DNA of 41,707 nucleotides from Methanobacterium sp. Its GTDB lineage: Archaea; Methanobacteriota; Methanobacteria; Methanobacteriales; Methanobacteriaceae. Made by a program: the position numbers and the translations under genes. The notes below the pieces were generated by a model. That model was given only the letters and a program-made list of their open reading frames with translations, did not search any database and had not been told where the DNA came from. Below, in pieces: positions 1 to 7,785 of this stretch. Every line of letters starts with the position of its first letter. Position 1 is the stretch's first letter. The DNA is taken from the NCBI GenBank assembly GCA_015661405.1, contig JACWMK010000017.1, forward strand, positions 1 through 41,707. The letters run 5' to 3'.

Positions 1-238
1 CATCAACGGATTCCTTCGTTGAATTAATTGTTTTAATCATTAGCGTAATAACGGCAATGTTTGCAATAACTGTTATAACAATTAAATAATGGTCATTTAT
101 AAACCATCCGACAAAAAGAAGAATTATAAAAGCACCGATTGCAACAAAATAGAGAATATTATCTGAATATTTTAAGTGATTTAATTGGTTCATATTTTCA
201 AGCCACTGAATATTTTTGTGATCATGCACTTCAGCCAA
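1..238 (-). CDS. Partial small membrane protein, runs off the left edge
   Basis: This is an open frame on the minus strand whose 3' part lies outside the window. About 79 residues are visible: a short polar N-terminus rich in His and Asn (residues 1-24), then two hydrophobic segments (about residues 28-45 and 49-68) joined by a short loop with W-F-I-N-D-H, then a polar stretch at the edge. The start is placed at a TTG (236-238) because a GTGAT ribosome-binding site sits 5 bases upstream; a GTG and an ATG slightly further in are alternatives. The next upstream in-frame codon series is closed by a stop. An A+T-rich TATA-like stretch lies around 270-290 on the same strand. No family is recognised, so no function is given. 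Confidence 0.6.
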   Translation of the reverse strand, partial: MAEVHDHKNIQWLENMNQLNHLKYSDNILYFVAIGAFIILLFVGWFINDHYLIVITVIANIAVITLMIKTINSTKESVD

Positions 239-455
239 AAGTAATCACGACATAGAACTTGTGCTTCCATAAAAAAATTAAATATTTAAATTGTATTTGT
301 TCGTCTAAATTATCTTTATGAGTATCATGCCTGCTACTATCGTAGATTGAAATGTAATACTTAAGTAATAAAAGTTATATAAAAATCGGTAGTTAGTATT
401 CCATTTATGAAGCATTATTATTTGGAGAGTTAAAAAAAAATTTATTTTATTTAAA

Positions 456-1604
456 TTACATTTTATTATCCATAGCTTCTAGGAAACATTCTACAAAGTA
501 TTTTACTTGTTCAGTAGGTATTGAGTAACTCACTCTCAAATAACGGTGGCCGAATTTTTTACTAGTGTAAGATCCCTCCCTAGTGAATATTCCTTTATCT
601 AGTAGATAATCTGCAACTTCACGTGGGTCTACATTAGCATTGTACATGTCAATAACCATCATATTCCCATCAGAAGGATAAACTGGTATAAATACATTTT
701 CCAATTGATCTACAGCTTTTTTGATAAGTTTTTGGTTATGATGGGTGATTTTTTTGATTCTATCTAACCATCCATATTTGGAATTAACTGCAGCTATAGC
801 TCCTTTCTGAGCAACAAGATTAGTGCCCAGATCATTTATAAGGATAGAGCGGACGGAATTTATTATTTCAGGGCTTGATACCATAGCTCCTATACGAAGG
901 CCGGCCATTCCATATATTTTGGAGAAACTGTATATGGTAATTGTATGTTCTGGAGCATACTTAGCCATGAGATGATGATCCCTTGCAAAATCTCGATAGG
1001 TGATATCATTAATTAGATAGATATCATTTTCCTCTGCAATTTCCTTGAATTCTTTTAATTCCTCCTTTGTGTATGATGATCCTAATGGATTTAGAGGGTC
1101 TATCAGACATATGAGCTTTGTATTTTCATCCATATTCTGTCTTACTAATTCGGGAGTTAACTTGTAACCACATTCCTCATTGTATATAGAAACGGATTTA
1201 ACTTTACCAAATCTACTAGCGAAGTTATCAATAATGAGATAACCCGGATCACAAGTTATAGTGTTATTTTTCGGCTCCAAAATATCATTGATACATAAAT
1301 ATAATGACTCAGTACCGCCAGCTGTTATTAATGTGTCAAATCCATGTACAAGTCCTAAATCCTCCCTTATTAACTCTTTTAATTCTGGAAATCCTTCTGG
1401 TGGGGGATATTTAGCATAGTCTCCTTTTTTAATACTTCCCATCATGGCTTCCACTACACTAGTTTCATCATGAAGATGGTTGGTGTTTTGACCCATCCAA
1501 ATCATTTCTTCATCATTATAAACGTAGTTAAAGAATTCATTTGGTGTTTCAAAGCCTTTTGGTACTTTTTTTGCAGTTCTAGCATACTTCTTTGGTGAAA
1601 TCAT
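456..1604 (-). CDS. PLP-dependent aminotransferase, class I/II (HisC-like fold)
   Basis: A fold type I aminotransferase of 382 residues. Visible motifs: Y-P-P-P-E-G near residue 66, T-A-G-G-T-E-S near 94-100 (cofactor phosphate contact), N-P-L-G-S near 172, the cofactor-ring aspartate region N-D-x-x-Y near 199-203, and the Schiff-base lysine K229 in Y-S-F-S-K-I-Y-G. R-V-S-Y-S near the C-terminus would bind the substrate carboxylate. The motif order fits the histidinol-phosphate/aspartate aminotransferase superfamily. The sequence does not decide the substrate; it lacks biosynthetic neighbours that would. It stands alone, 115 bases from radB on the same strand. The start ATG is preceded by a GTGA-type ribosome-binding site. 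Confidence 0.85.
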   Translation of the reverse strand: MISPKKYARTAKKVPKGFETPNEFFNYVYNDEEMIWMGQNTNHLHDETSVVEAMMGSIKKGDYAKYPPPEGFPELKELIREDLGLVHGFDTLITAGGTESLYLCINDILEPKNNTITCDPGYLIIDNFASRFGKVKSVSIYNEECGYKLTPELVRQNMDENTKLICLIDPLNPLGSSYTKEELKEFKEIAEENDIYLINDITYRDFARDHHLMAKYAPEHTITIYSFSKIYGMAGLRIGAMVSSPEIINSVRSILINDLGTNLVAQKGAIAAVNSKYGWLDRIKKITHHNQKLIKKAVDQLENVFIPVYPSDGNMMVIDMYNANVDPREVADYLLDKGIFTREGSYTSKKFGHRYLRVSYSIPTEQVKYFVECFLEAMDNKM

Positions 1605-1718
1605 AACAACTCACATCAATAAAATGTTATAAATATAAAAAAAATCATGATAAGAATAATTTTTTTAATATTTTAATAATATACATTAAATTTTATCTTC
1701 TTAAGAATATTTAAATGT

Positions 1719-2423
1719 TCATTCCAGTCCATTGTTAACTATTCTAAACCGAGTTTTAAGACCTTCAGGCCGGCTTCTATGCCTCTTTAAACTGGCACAT
1801 CTCTCACCATTAACATTGCCCCTCGCCAACTCGACCATAATCTTACTCCAGTAAGTGAGTATAGTACCACCTACAGGTGCTACGGCACCATCGGTATCAT
1901 CATCAAATACTGAGTAAATCTGATTAGTTATTACAACAGCTATATAATGTTTTCTAGCTATTCTGGACAAACGACCCATTTGTTTACCTAACTCTTTATT
2001 AATTTGTGATAAATCACCTTCTTTGAGTCGGTAAAGAGCTACTGCAGAATCAAGGATGACTAACTCAATTTTATCTCTTCTTGATTCCATCACATTCTCC
2101 ACCTTTTTTAAAGCTTGATCCTGTTCTTGGAACGTTTTAGGCTCTAATATCATTATGTTACTAGCCAATCTATCAAAATCACTTCCAGATATTTGTTTAA
2201 ACCTTTCTAAGGATAATCCACCTTCAGTATCAATAAATATGGCCTCTCTACCTTGTTTCACACATTGCACTAGTAGGTTTAAAGCTATATTAGTTTTACC
2301 AGAACCAGGAGGACCGTAAAACTGAGTTAAACACCCTTTTTCTACGCCTCCGCCCATTATATTATCTATCGGGCAGTTTATGGGTATTCTATTATTCTCA
2401 TTCATTTTTGATAAAATTTTCAA
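1719..2423 (-). CDS. radB: RadB recombinase paralogue (DNA repair and recombination)
   Basis: A 234-residue RecA/RadA-core ATPase without the N-terminal helix-hairpin-helix domain of RadA, which is the usual form of euryarchaeal RadB. The Walker A motif G-P-P-G-S-G-K-T lies near residues 36-43 and the Walker B strand L-V-I-L-D-S-A near 121-127. The motif V-V-I-T-N-Q-I-Y (about 163-170) is the conserved L2-proximal signature, followed by G-G-x-I-L-x-Y-W-S and a basic stretch L-K-R-H-R-S-R-P typical of RadB. RadB is known to bind DNA and to interact with RadA and the Hjc resolvase as an accessory factor. The gene appears monocistronic on the minus strand. Confidence 0.93.
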   Translation of the reverse strand: MKILSKMNENNRIPINCPIDNIMGGGVEKGCLTQFYGPPGSGKTNIALNLLVQCVKQGREAIFIDTEGGLSLERFKQISGSDFDRLASNIMILEPKTFQEQDQALKKVENVMESRRDKIELVILDSAVALYRLKEGDLSQINKELGKQMGRLSRIARKHYIAVVITNQIYSVFDDDTDGAVAPVGGTILTYWSKIMVELARGNVNGERCASLKRHRSRPEGLKTRFRIVNNGLE

Positions 2424-2740
2424 GAGTAATCAAATCCTAAATTAAACCGAAGTTGTATTATAAAAAAATTTTGCACATTCAATAAACATTTTTTACTATC
2501 ATATTAATTAAATATTCTGTATATAATCGAAATTTAACTTAAGTTTAAAGTTAATTAATTATTTCAACACTTATAATCCCATTTTATGTTATTTTCTGTT
2601 TAGTTAAAACTGTCATTCAGGCTTTAAATCTATTAAAAATTATTTTAAGCAAATTATTTAAAAGTTGATGTTCAATATAATAACTGTAAATTAATTGCTA
2701 TTTTTAAAAAAAATATTCTAAATAAAAGGGGGATGAAACT
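2424..2740. promoter_or_regulatory. Divergent promoter region between radB and the fumarate reductase operon
   Basis: A 317-base gap between divergent genes with no coding signal. On the plus strand, A+T-rich TATA-like stretches occur at about 2655-2664 and 2672-2680; the second would place transcription start near 2700, just before the ribosome-binding site at 2728-2736. For radB, an A+T-rich stretch immediately upstream of its ATG (2455-2470) is the likely promoter. No GGAA-N6-TTCC element is present here. Confidence 0.4.
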
Positions 2741-4498
2741 ATAAAATTAGCTTCAAATCAGAATGCTGAAAGTAATAGTACTAAGGATTCATCTTTTATT
2801 CATCATCATGATATTCTTATCATCGGTGGGGGGTTGACTGGACTTAGAGCTGCCTTGCAAATCTCGGATGCAGGTCTCAATGTAGTGGTAATTACAAAGG
2901 TTCATCCATTAAGATCTCATTCAGTTGCAGCTCAAGGTGGTATGAACGCTTCTCTTGGCAATACTCCAGGTGAAGATGGAACCACTGATAGCTGGGAAAC
3001 ACATGCATATGATACTGTTAAGGGGTCCGATTATCTTGCCGACCAAAATGCTGTTGCAATCATGTGCCGTGAAGCTCCAGCCTCTGTACTCGAATTAGAA
3101 CATATGGGGATGGTCTGGTCAAGAATGGATAATGGTAAAATAGCTCAGCGCCCATTCGGTGGAGCAGGATTTCCAAGAACATGTTACGCAGCTGATCGTA
3201 CAGGACATAATGCACTTAACACACTCTACGAACATGTAATGAACCGTAATATTCCTATCTACGAAGAATTTTTTGTTACATCATTAGTAAATGATAATGA
3301 ACAGTGCGTTGGCTGTACTGCTATTGAGATCATAACTGGACGTGTTCATGGTTTTGTTGCAAAGGCTGTACTCATGGCAACCGGAGGTTTTGGCAGAATA
3401 TTCAGTAAATCGACAAACGCTCTCATCAATAATGGGGATGGTCAAGCACTAGCACTTAGGGCTGGTGTATCGCTTAAGGATATGGAATTTATCCAATTTC
3501 ATCCAACAACCCTATACGGTACTAATATCTTAATGAGTGAAGGAGCGCGTGGTGAGGGTGGCATTCTTGTTAATCGTAATGGTGAGCGGTTTATGAAACG
3601 TTACGCCCCTAAATCAATGGATCTCGCTCCGAGGGATGTTGTGGCACGTGCCATAGAAATGGAGATTGCAGAAGGAAGAGGTTACGAGGGTGGTTATGTA
3701 AACCTTGATCTCCGCCATCTGGGTGATGATAAAATTAAGGAACGATTGCCGGGGATTAGACAAATAGCTATGGATTTTGCAGGTGTGGACCCTATAATAG
3801 ATCCTATACCTATACAACCTGGTCAACACTACTCAATGGGTGGGATAGACGTAGACATAAACGGTGTAACATTACTTCCTGGATTTTATGCTGCTGGTGA
3901 ATGTGCATCTGTCAGTGTACACGGGGCAAACCGTTTAGGTGGAAATTCACTCTTAGAAACAGTGGTTTTTGGACGTCTAGTAGCTGATAAAATTATTGAG
4001 GATATTTCGAATATTTCACAGCCCGAGGTTGAATTAGTTGAAAACGCTATGCAGGATATTGATATAAGAATCGAGCAGATTCTTGAGTGGACAGACGGAG
4101 AAAACCTTTTTAATATTATGAATATTATGAAACACACGATGTTCAATAAATTCGGAATCTTTCGTGATAATCAAAGGATGCAGGAAGGGCTTTCAGAAAT
4201 TAAAAAATTACAAGAACAAGCTTCTCATGTCTCTATAAATAATAAGAATAGAGCTGTAAATCAGGCTCTTATTAGGTTCTTTGAACTTGAAAACATGCTC
4301 ATGCTTGCTGAAGTTGTTGCCTGCGGTGCACTTAGCAGGGAAGAGAGTCGAGGCTCCCATACTAGAATAGATTATCCCAAGCGTGATGATAAACGATTTT
4401 TAAATCATACACTAACCTTAATAAAAGATGGAAAGATACAGGTTTCCAATAAACCTGTTATTTTAGGTTTATTTGAATTAAAGGAGCGCGTATACTAA
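2741..4498 (+). CDS. tfrA: Fumarate reductase / thiol:fumarate reductase flavoprotein subunit (TfrA/FrdA family)
   Basis: The FAD subunit that reduces fumarate to succinate in the incomplete reductive TCA branch. The N-terminal dinucleotide motif D-I-L-I-I-G-G-G-L-T-G is followed by R-S-H-S-V-A-A-Q-G-G, whose His (about H60) is the site of covalent FAD in this family. H-P-T-T-L-Y and S-E-G-A-R-G-E-G-G supply substrate-binding His and the catalytic Arg; H-Y-S-M-G-G and A-A-G-E-C-A-S-V-S-V-H-G-A-N-R close the capping/FAD region. About 585 residues. The start is odd: the open frame begins at 2726 and has no ATG, GTG or TTG before a TTG at 2834 that would cut the FAD motif in half. A strong GGGGGATGA ribosome-binding site (2728-2736) points to the ATA at 2741. 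The iron-sulfur subunit follows one base after the stop. Confidence 0.88.
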   Translation: MKLASNQNAESNSTKDSSFIHHHDILIIGGGLTGLRAALQISDAGLNVVVITKVHPLRSHSVAAQGGMNASLGNTPGEDGTTDSWETHAYDTVKGSDYLADQNAVAIMCREAPASVLELEHMGMVWSRMDNGKIAQRPFGGAGFPRTCYAADRTGHNALNTLYEHVMNRNIPIYEEFFVTSLVNDNEQCVGCTAIEIITGRVHGFVAKAVLMATGGFGRIFSKSTNALINNGDGQALALRAGVSLKDMEFIQFHPTTLYGTNILMSEGARGEGGILVNRNGERFMKRYAPKSMDLAPRDVVARAIEMEIAEGRGYEGGYVNLDLRHLGDDKIKERLPGIRQIAMDFAGVDPIIDPIPIQPGQHYSMGGIDVDINGVTLLPGFYAAGECASVSVHGANRLGGNSLLETVVFGRLVADKIIEDISNISQPEVELVENAMQDIDIRIEQILEWTDGENLFNIMNIMKHTMFNKFGIFRDNQRMQEGLSEIKKLQEQASHVSINNKNRAVNQALIRFFELENMLMLAEVVACGALSREESRGSHTRIDYPKRDDKRFLNHTLTLIKDGKIQVSNKPVILGLFELKERVY

Positions 4499-4499
4499 A

Positions 4500-5270
4500 A
4501 TGAAACTAAAAATCTACCGATATGAGGAAGGGATGGTTTCACCCCATTATGATGTATTTAAACTTGAACCATATCATGGAATGACTGTTTTGAATGCGTT
4601 ATTCCAGTTTCAGGAACAATTCGATGATTCCCTCGCATTCAGATACTCCTGTAGAGGGGCAGTCTGTGGTACCTGTGCTATGCTCATCAATAAAATCCCA
4701 AGGTTAGCTTGTAGAACACAAATAACATCTTTAATCAATGAAGGACATAAGATCTCCCTTTCACCCTATCCTGCTATCGAGGATACAGTTTCATGGAATC
4801 CTAAAGATGAGGTTTTGGTTGAACCACTTCCTCATCTTCCGGTAATTAAGGATCTTATTATTGATACGAGTAAATTTTTCGAAGATTACTTATTTGTGGA
4901 ACCTGTATTCAAATCATCAGATCCAGCCCCTGAAAAGGAAAGATTAATGGAGCCAGTTGCTGTAAAGGAAGTTGAGCAGTATACGAATTGCATACTCTGT
5001 GCAGCGTGTTTCGGAGCCTGCCCTATTAACGGAGAAAATCCTGAATACCTAGGACCTGCTGCTTTAGCTAAATTGTACCGTTTCTACATAGATACTCGAG
5101 ATATAAAGAATAATGCTAGGTTAAAAAAGGCGGACATACCTAATGGTTGGTGGGCATGTGAATTCCATGGAAATTGCCGTTTAGTATGTCCCAAAAATGT
5201 TCCACCTAACACTGCAATCGCGAAAGCTAGAGCAGAAATAACTAGAATAAGGATGCACAGTGATAAATGA
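4500..5270 (+). CDS. tfrB: Fumarate reductase iron-sulfur subunit, short form without HdrB-like domain
   Basis: Electron-transfer partner of the preceding flavoprotein, translated from a gene one base downstream. The N-terminal half is a [2Fe-2S] ferredoxin domain with C-R-G-A-V-C-G-T-C (about residues 51-59). The C-terminal half has two cluster motifs, C-I-L-C-A-A-C-F-G-A-C-P (about 162-173) and C-E-F-H-G-N-C-R-L-V-C-P (about 220-231). This is the succinate dehydrogenase/fumarate reductase B layout, and the protein stops after it at 256 residues. Characterised TfrB of Methanothermobacter is nearly twice as long and carries a C-terminal HdrB-like cysteine-rich domain where CoM-SH and CoB-SH are oxidised. 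That domain is absent, and no membrane anchor gene follows, so the electron donor is unclear. Confidence 0.88.
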   Translation: MKLKIYRYEEGMVSPHYDVFKLEPYHGMTVLNALFQFQEQFDDSLAFRYSCRGAVCGTCAMLINKIPRLACRTQITSLINEGHKISLSPYPAIEDTVSWNPKDEVLVEPLPHLPVIKDLIIDTSKFFEDYLFVEPVFKSSDPAPEKERLMEPVAVKEVEQYTNCILCAACFGACPINGENPEYLGPAALAKLYRFYIDTRDIKNNARLKKADIPNGWWACEFHGNCRLVCPKNVPPNTAIAKARAEITRIRMHSDK

Positions 5271-5273
5271 TGA

Positions 5274-5384
5274 ATATGCGAAAGGCTGATTCCCGCTAAT
5301 GTATATTATGGTATACAAACTCTACGTGCAATAAAAAATTTTCCAGTAGTTGAGAATTACCATAGAATTTTAATGTTAAATTAA
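5274..5384 (+). pseudogene. Remnant of the N-terminus of an aspartase / class II fumarase gene
   Basis: The frame through 5289-5357 reads I-P-A-N-V-Y-Y-G-I-Q-T-L-R-A-I-K-N-F-P-V. This matches the conserved N-terminal signature of the aspartate ammonia-lyase/class II fumarase superfamily (P-A-D-x-Y-Y-G-I-x-T-x-R-A-x-E-N-F). No start codon precedes it in frame after the stop that ends at 5273, homology fades after about 5360, and a stop occurs at 5382-5384. The rest of the roughly 450-residue enzyme is missing. It lies directly behind the fumarate reductase genes, so the lost gene probably supplied or consumed fumarate. Whether it was aspartase or fumarase cannot be told from this fragment. Confidence 0.7.
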
Positions 5385-5418
5385 AATCTAAAAAAAATAT
5401 ATGATTCGGTGAAAATGC

Positions 5419-6459
5419 ATGAAAAATAAGGATTTAAATGATTATTATAACATGGCTCGAAATATACTTGAAGATTTTTATATGGTTTGTGACGATAAAC
5501 CTTACTGGATATGTACGCCAGAGAAGTTCGGAACTTCCATAGGTCTCGGAGGCGCTGGTCAAGCTAAAACTATTGAGGCTAATTATAATGCTTTACATCA
5601 ATATCATTTGAAGATGAGGGTGATCAAAACTCATCATGAGCCTGAAATGTCGATTTCAATATTTGGAAAAACAATAACCAGTCCAGTTATGGGTGCTGCT
5701 CTTTCAGGGGTTAAATACAGTCTTAATAATGTAATTTCAGAAGAAACTTTTTATTGGGGACTTTTAAAGGGAGCTAAAGATTCTGGGTCTATAGGTATGG
5801 TGGGAAATAGTCCTGCTTGTCCTGATGAATTGGGTGTCACTATTGTGGGAGAGAATGAAGGATGGGGGATTCCAATATTTAAACCTCATTCACAGGAGAG
5901 ATTAATTCAACTCTTCCAATTAGCTGATGAATTAGATGTCGTTGCCATTGGAGTTGATTTAGATGGTGCGGGATCTATGTTTTGGGCTGAATCTGAAAAT
6001 CAGCTTTATAGGAAAAGTGAGAAAGAACTTCAGGAATTAGTGGATTGCACTGAAAAACCAGTGATCTTCAAGGGTATTATGAGTGTTGAGGATGCGGTTA
6101 ATGTAGTAGATTCAGGTGCTAGTGCTTGTTATGTTTCAAATCATGGTGGTAGAGTTTTGGATTGTGGTCAGGGTGTTGCTGAGGTGCTTCCGGATATTGC
6201 AAAGGAAGTTTCAGGAAAGATTCTTATTATGGCAGATGGTGCTGTGAGAACTGGATTTGATGTGCTTAAAGTTCTGGCTCTTGGTGCCGATGTAGTCTTA
6301 ATGGGCAGGCCTCTTGCAATGATGTCAGTAGTTGGGGGGGATGTGGCGGTTAAGATGTACTTAGAGTATGTGAAACAGGATATAATCAGGGCTATGACTT
6401 TAACTGGATGTGATAATCTCAATGATGCTTCAATGAATATATTAGCCAGATATGAGTAA
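5419..6459 (+). CDS. FMN-dependent alpha-hydroxy acid dehydrogenase/oxidase family protein
   Basis: A 346-residue TIM-barrel flavoprotein of the family that includes lactate oxidase, glycolate oxidase and (more distantly) type 2 isopentenyl-diphosphate isomerase. The active-site block S-N-H-G-G-R-V-L-D (around residue 240) carries the catalytic His and the substrate-binding Arg. K-P-V-I-F-K-G-I-M supplies the FMN-contacting Lys, and A-D-G-A-V-R-T-G-F-D with G-A-D-V-V-L-M-G-R-P forms the FMN phosphate site. The start ATG at 5419 is favoured by GGTGA at 5409-5413; an ATG four bases earlier hits a stop at once. It is probably expressed after the fumarate reductase genes or alone. The physiological substrate is unknown; lactate or another 2-hydroxyacid is the family expectation. 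Confidence 0.8.
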   Translation: MKNKDLNDYYNMARNILEDFYMVCDDKPYWICTPEKFGTSIGLGGAGQAKTIEANYNALHQYHLKMRVIKTHHEPEMSISIFGKTITSPVMGAALSGVKYSLNNVISEETFYWGLLKGAKDSGSIGMVGNSPACPDELGVTIVGENEGWGIPIFKPHSQERLIQLFQLADELDVVAIGVDLDGAGSMFWAESENQLYRKSEKELQELVDCTEKPVIFKGIMSVEDAVNVVDSGASACYVSNHGGRVLDCGQGVAEVLPDIAKEVSGKILIMADGAVRTGFDVLKVLALGADVVLMGRPLAMMSVVGGDVAVKMYLEYVKQDIIRAMTLTGCDNLNDASMNILARYE

Positions 6460-6638
6460 ATAAATTTTGAGATATTTTTTTGTATTTGCATTTAAGAAAT
6501 TTTTTAAATCATTATATTTTTTTTATTTTAATTTAAAAATTTTGGTTTGTAAATTTGTTAACCTTTGTAGAACCATAAATTATAAACGCAGGCAAGTACA
6601 TACTTTCAGTAAAGTGAATTCTTAATTGGTGTAAAATT

Positions 6639-7268
6639 ATGGAGAAGTTGAAAATAGAAGATGTAGGTGCAGAGATGGATGAAGTTGAAGAGAGAATCCT
6701 AGATTCTGCCATGAAAGTTTTTTCGATAAATGGATATAAAGGTGCTACAACTATTAAAATTGCCAGTGAAGCTAATGTTAATGAAATTACTATTTTTCGC
6801 AAATTTAATTCAAAAGAAAATCTTTTGAAGGCGGTTATTAAAAAAAATAACTTGGAAACACTGGAAAAACTTGACTCTATTTTATGCAAAGAAAAAGATG
6901 TTGACACAGAAATATCTGTTAAAACACTTGGAATAAATTTGAAAGAATTCTTAGATGACAGAATCGATTTTATAATAATGTTAATGATAGAAGGAAGGAA
7001 AAGACCAGAATTAAACAGATTATACTGTTTATTTAGAAAGAAAATGCTTGAACATTTAAGAGACTACTTCGAAGAACAGATGGAACAATGTAATATACGC
7101 CCCGTTAATCCAGATATACTAGCTCAGATTTTAATTAGTTTCATATTCCAAAATAGTGTAAATGAAAAAATTTTCGAGGAAAAAGTTTCAATAGATGATG
7201 AAAAAGTGTTTGAAGAATATACAGATATTCTGATGAGAGGAGTTTTAAATTTAAATTGTAAAAATTGA
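6639..7268 (+). CDS. TetR/AcrR-family transcriptional regulator
   Basis: A 209-residue one-component regulator. Residues about 15-62 form the TetR DNA-binding domain: E-E-R-I-L-D-S-A-M-K-V-F, then G-Y-K-G-A-T-T-I-K-I-A and the recognition helix region V-N-E-I-T-I-F-R-K-F, then the conserved K-E-N-L-L. The C-terminal part (70-209) is helical and variable, as expected for the ligand and dimer domain. GGTG at 6627-6630 serves the ATG at 6639, and a TATA-like ATTATAAA lies about 60 bases upstream. The next intact gene is the B12-binding radical SAM gene at 7786, with a decayed SPASM gene between, so either may be its target. The ligand is unknown. Confidence 0.85.
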   Translation: MEKLKIEDVGAEMDEVEERILDSAMKVFSINGYKGATTIKIASEANVNEITIFRKFNSKENLLKAVIKKNNLETLEKLDSILCKEKDVDTEISVKTLGINLKEFLDDRIDFIIMLMIEGRKRPELNRLYCLFRKKMLEHLRDYFEEQMEQCNIRPVNPDILAQILISFIFQNSVNEKIFEEKVSIDDEKVFEEYTDILMRGVLNLNCKN

Positions 7269-7347
7269 TTTAAATCAGTTATTAGTCATTAATTTAGATT
7301 TAAAGAATTATGATATATTTGATATAATTGTATTGAGGAATATTTAA

Positions 7348-7727
7348 ATGTTCAACAGAACTCAAAACATTGAAATCAGTGAAAAAAATAGTGTAGATTT
7401 AGGGGATATGATTAACACTTTTAAAGGAATTGCAGACAATCCCTTAATTTACTTTTAGATGATTTTGAGGATGTTTGGAAGAATAACAGTCTGTTAAAGA
7501 AGCTTAGAAATAAAGATATTCTTGAAGGACATTGTGGTGAATGTGAATCTAGAAACATTTGCGGCGGATGTAGAGCTCGAGCATACAATTATTTCGATAA
7601 TGTTTTAGCCCCTGACCCTGGTTGTATAAACAATAATTATGAATGGAATAAAATTAGATCCAAAATTCTAGAAGAAGCCACAGAGCTTTCTAATGGTGAT
7701 ATATTCGTGGATTTAACTAGTAAATAA
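7348..7727 (+). pseudogene. Remnant of a radical SAM/SPASM protein (C-terminal SPASM domain only)
   Basis: The frame 7455-7727 encodes about 90 residues with C-G-E-C-E, then I-C-G-G-C-R-A-R-A-Y-N-Y and L-A-P-D-P-G-C. This is the cysteine signature of the SPASM domain that binds auxiliary [4Fe-4S] clusters at the C-terminus of radical SAM enzymes of the AhbC/AhbD/PqqE type. There is no start codon in this frame. A short frame upstream (7348-7458, starting at an ATG) ends just where the SPASM frame begins, consistent with a frameshift in the linker. The radical SAM core with its C-x3-C-x2-C motif is gone. The fragment therefore cannot act as a complete enzyme; a stand-alone SPASM protein is possible but unlikely. 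Confidence 0.72.
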
Positions 7728-7785
7728 AGAAAAAAAACTTTTTAATTTATGTTTTTAAAAAAAAAATATTAGGAGTTGACGGCAA

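Noticed and set aside
3614..4146. Open frames on the minus strand inside the fumarate reductase flavoprotein gene
   Set aside because: They are antisense to a strongly conserved gene, have no recognisable motifs and no ribosome-binding sites.
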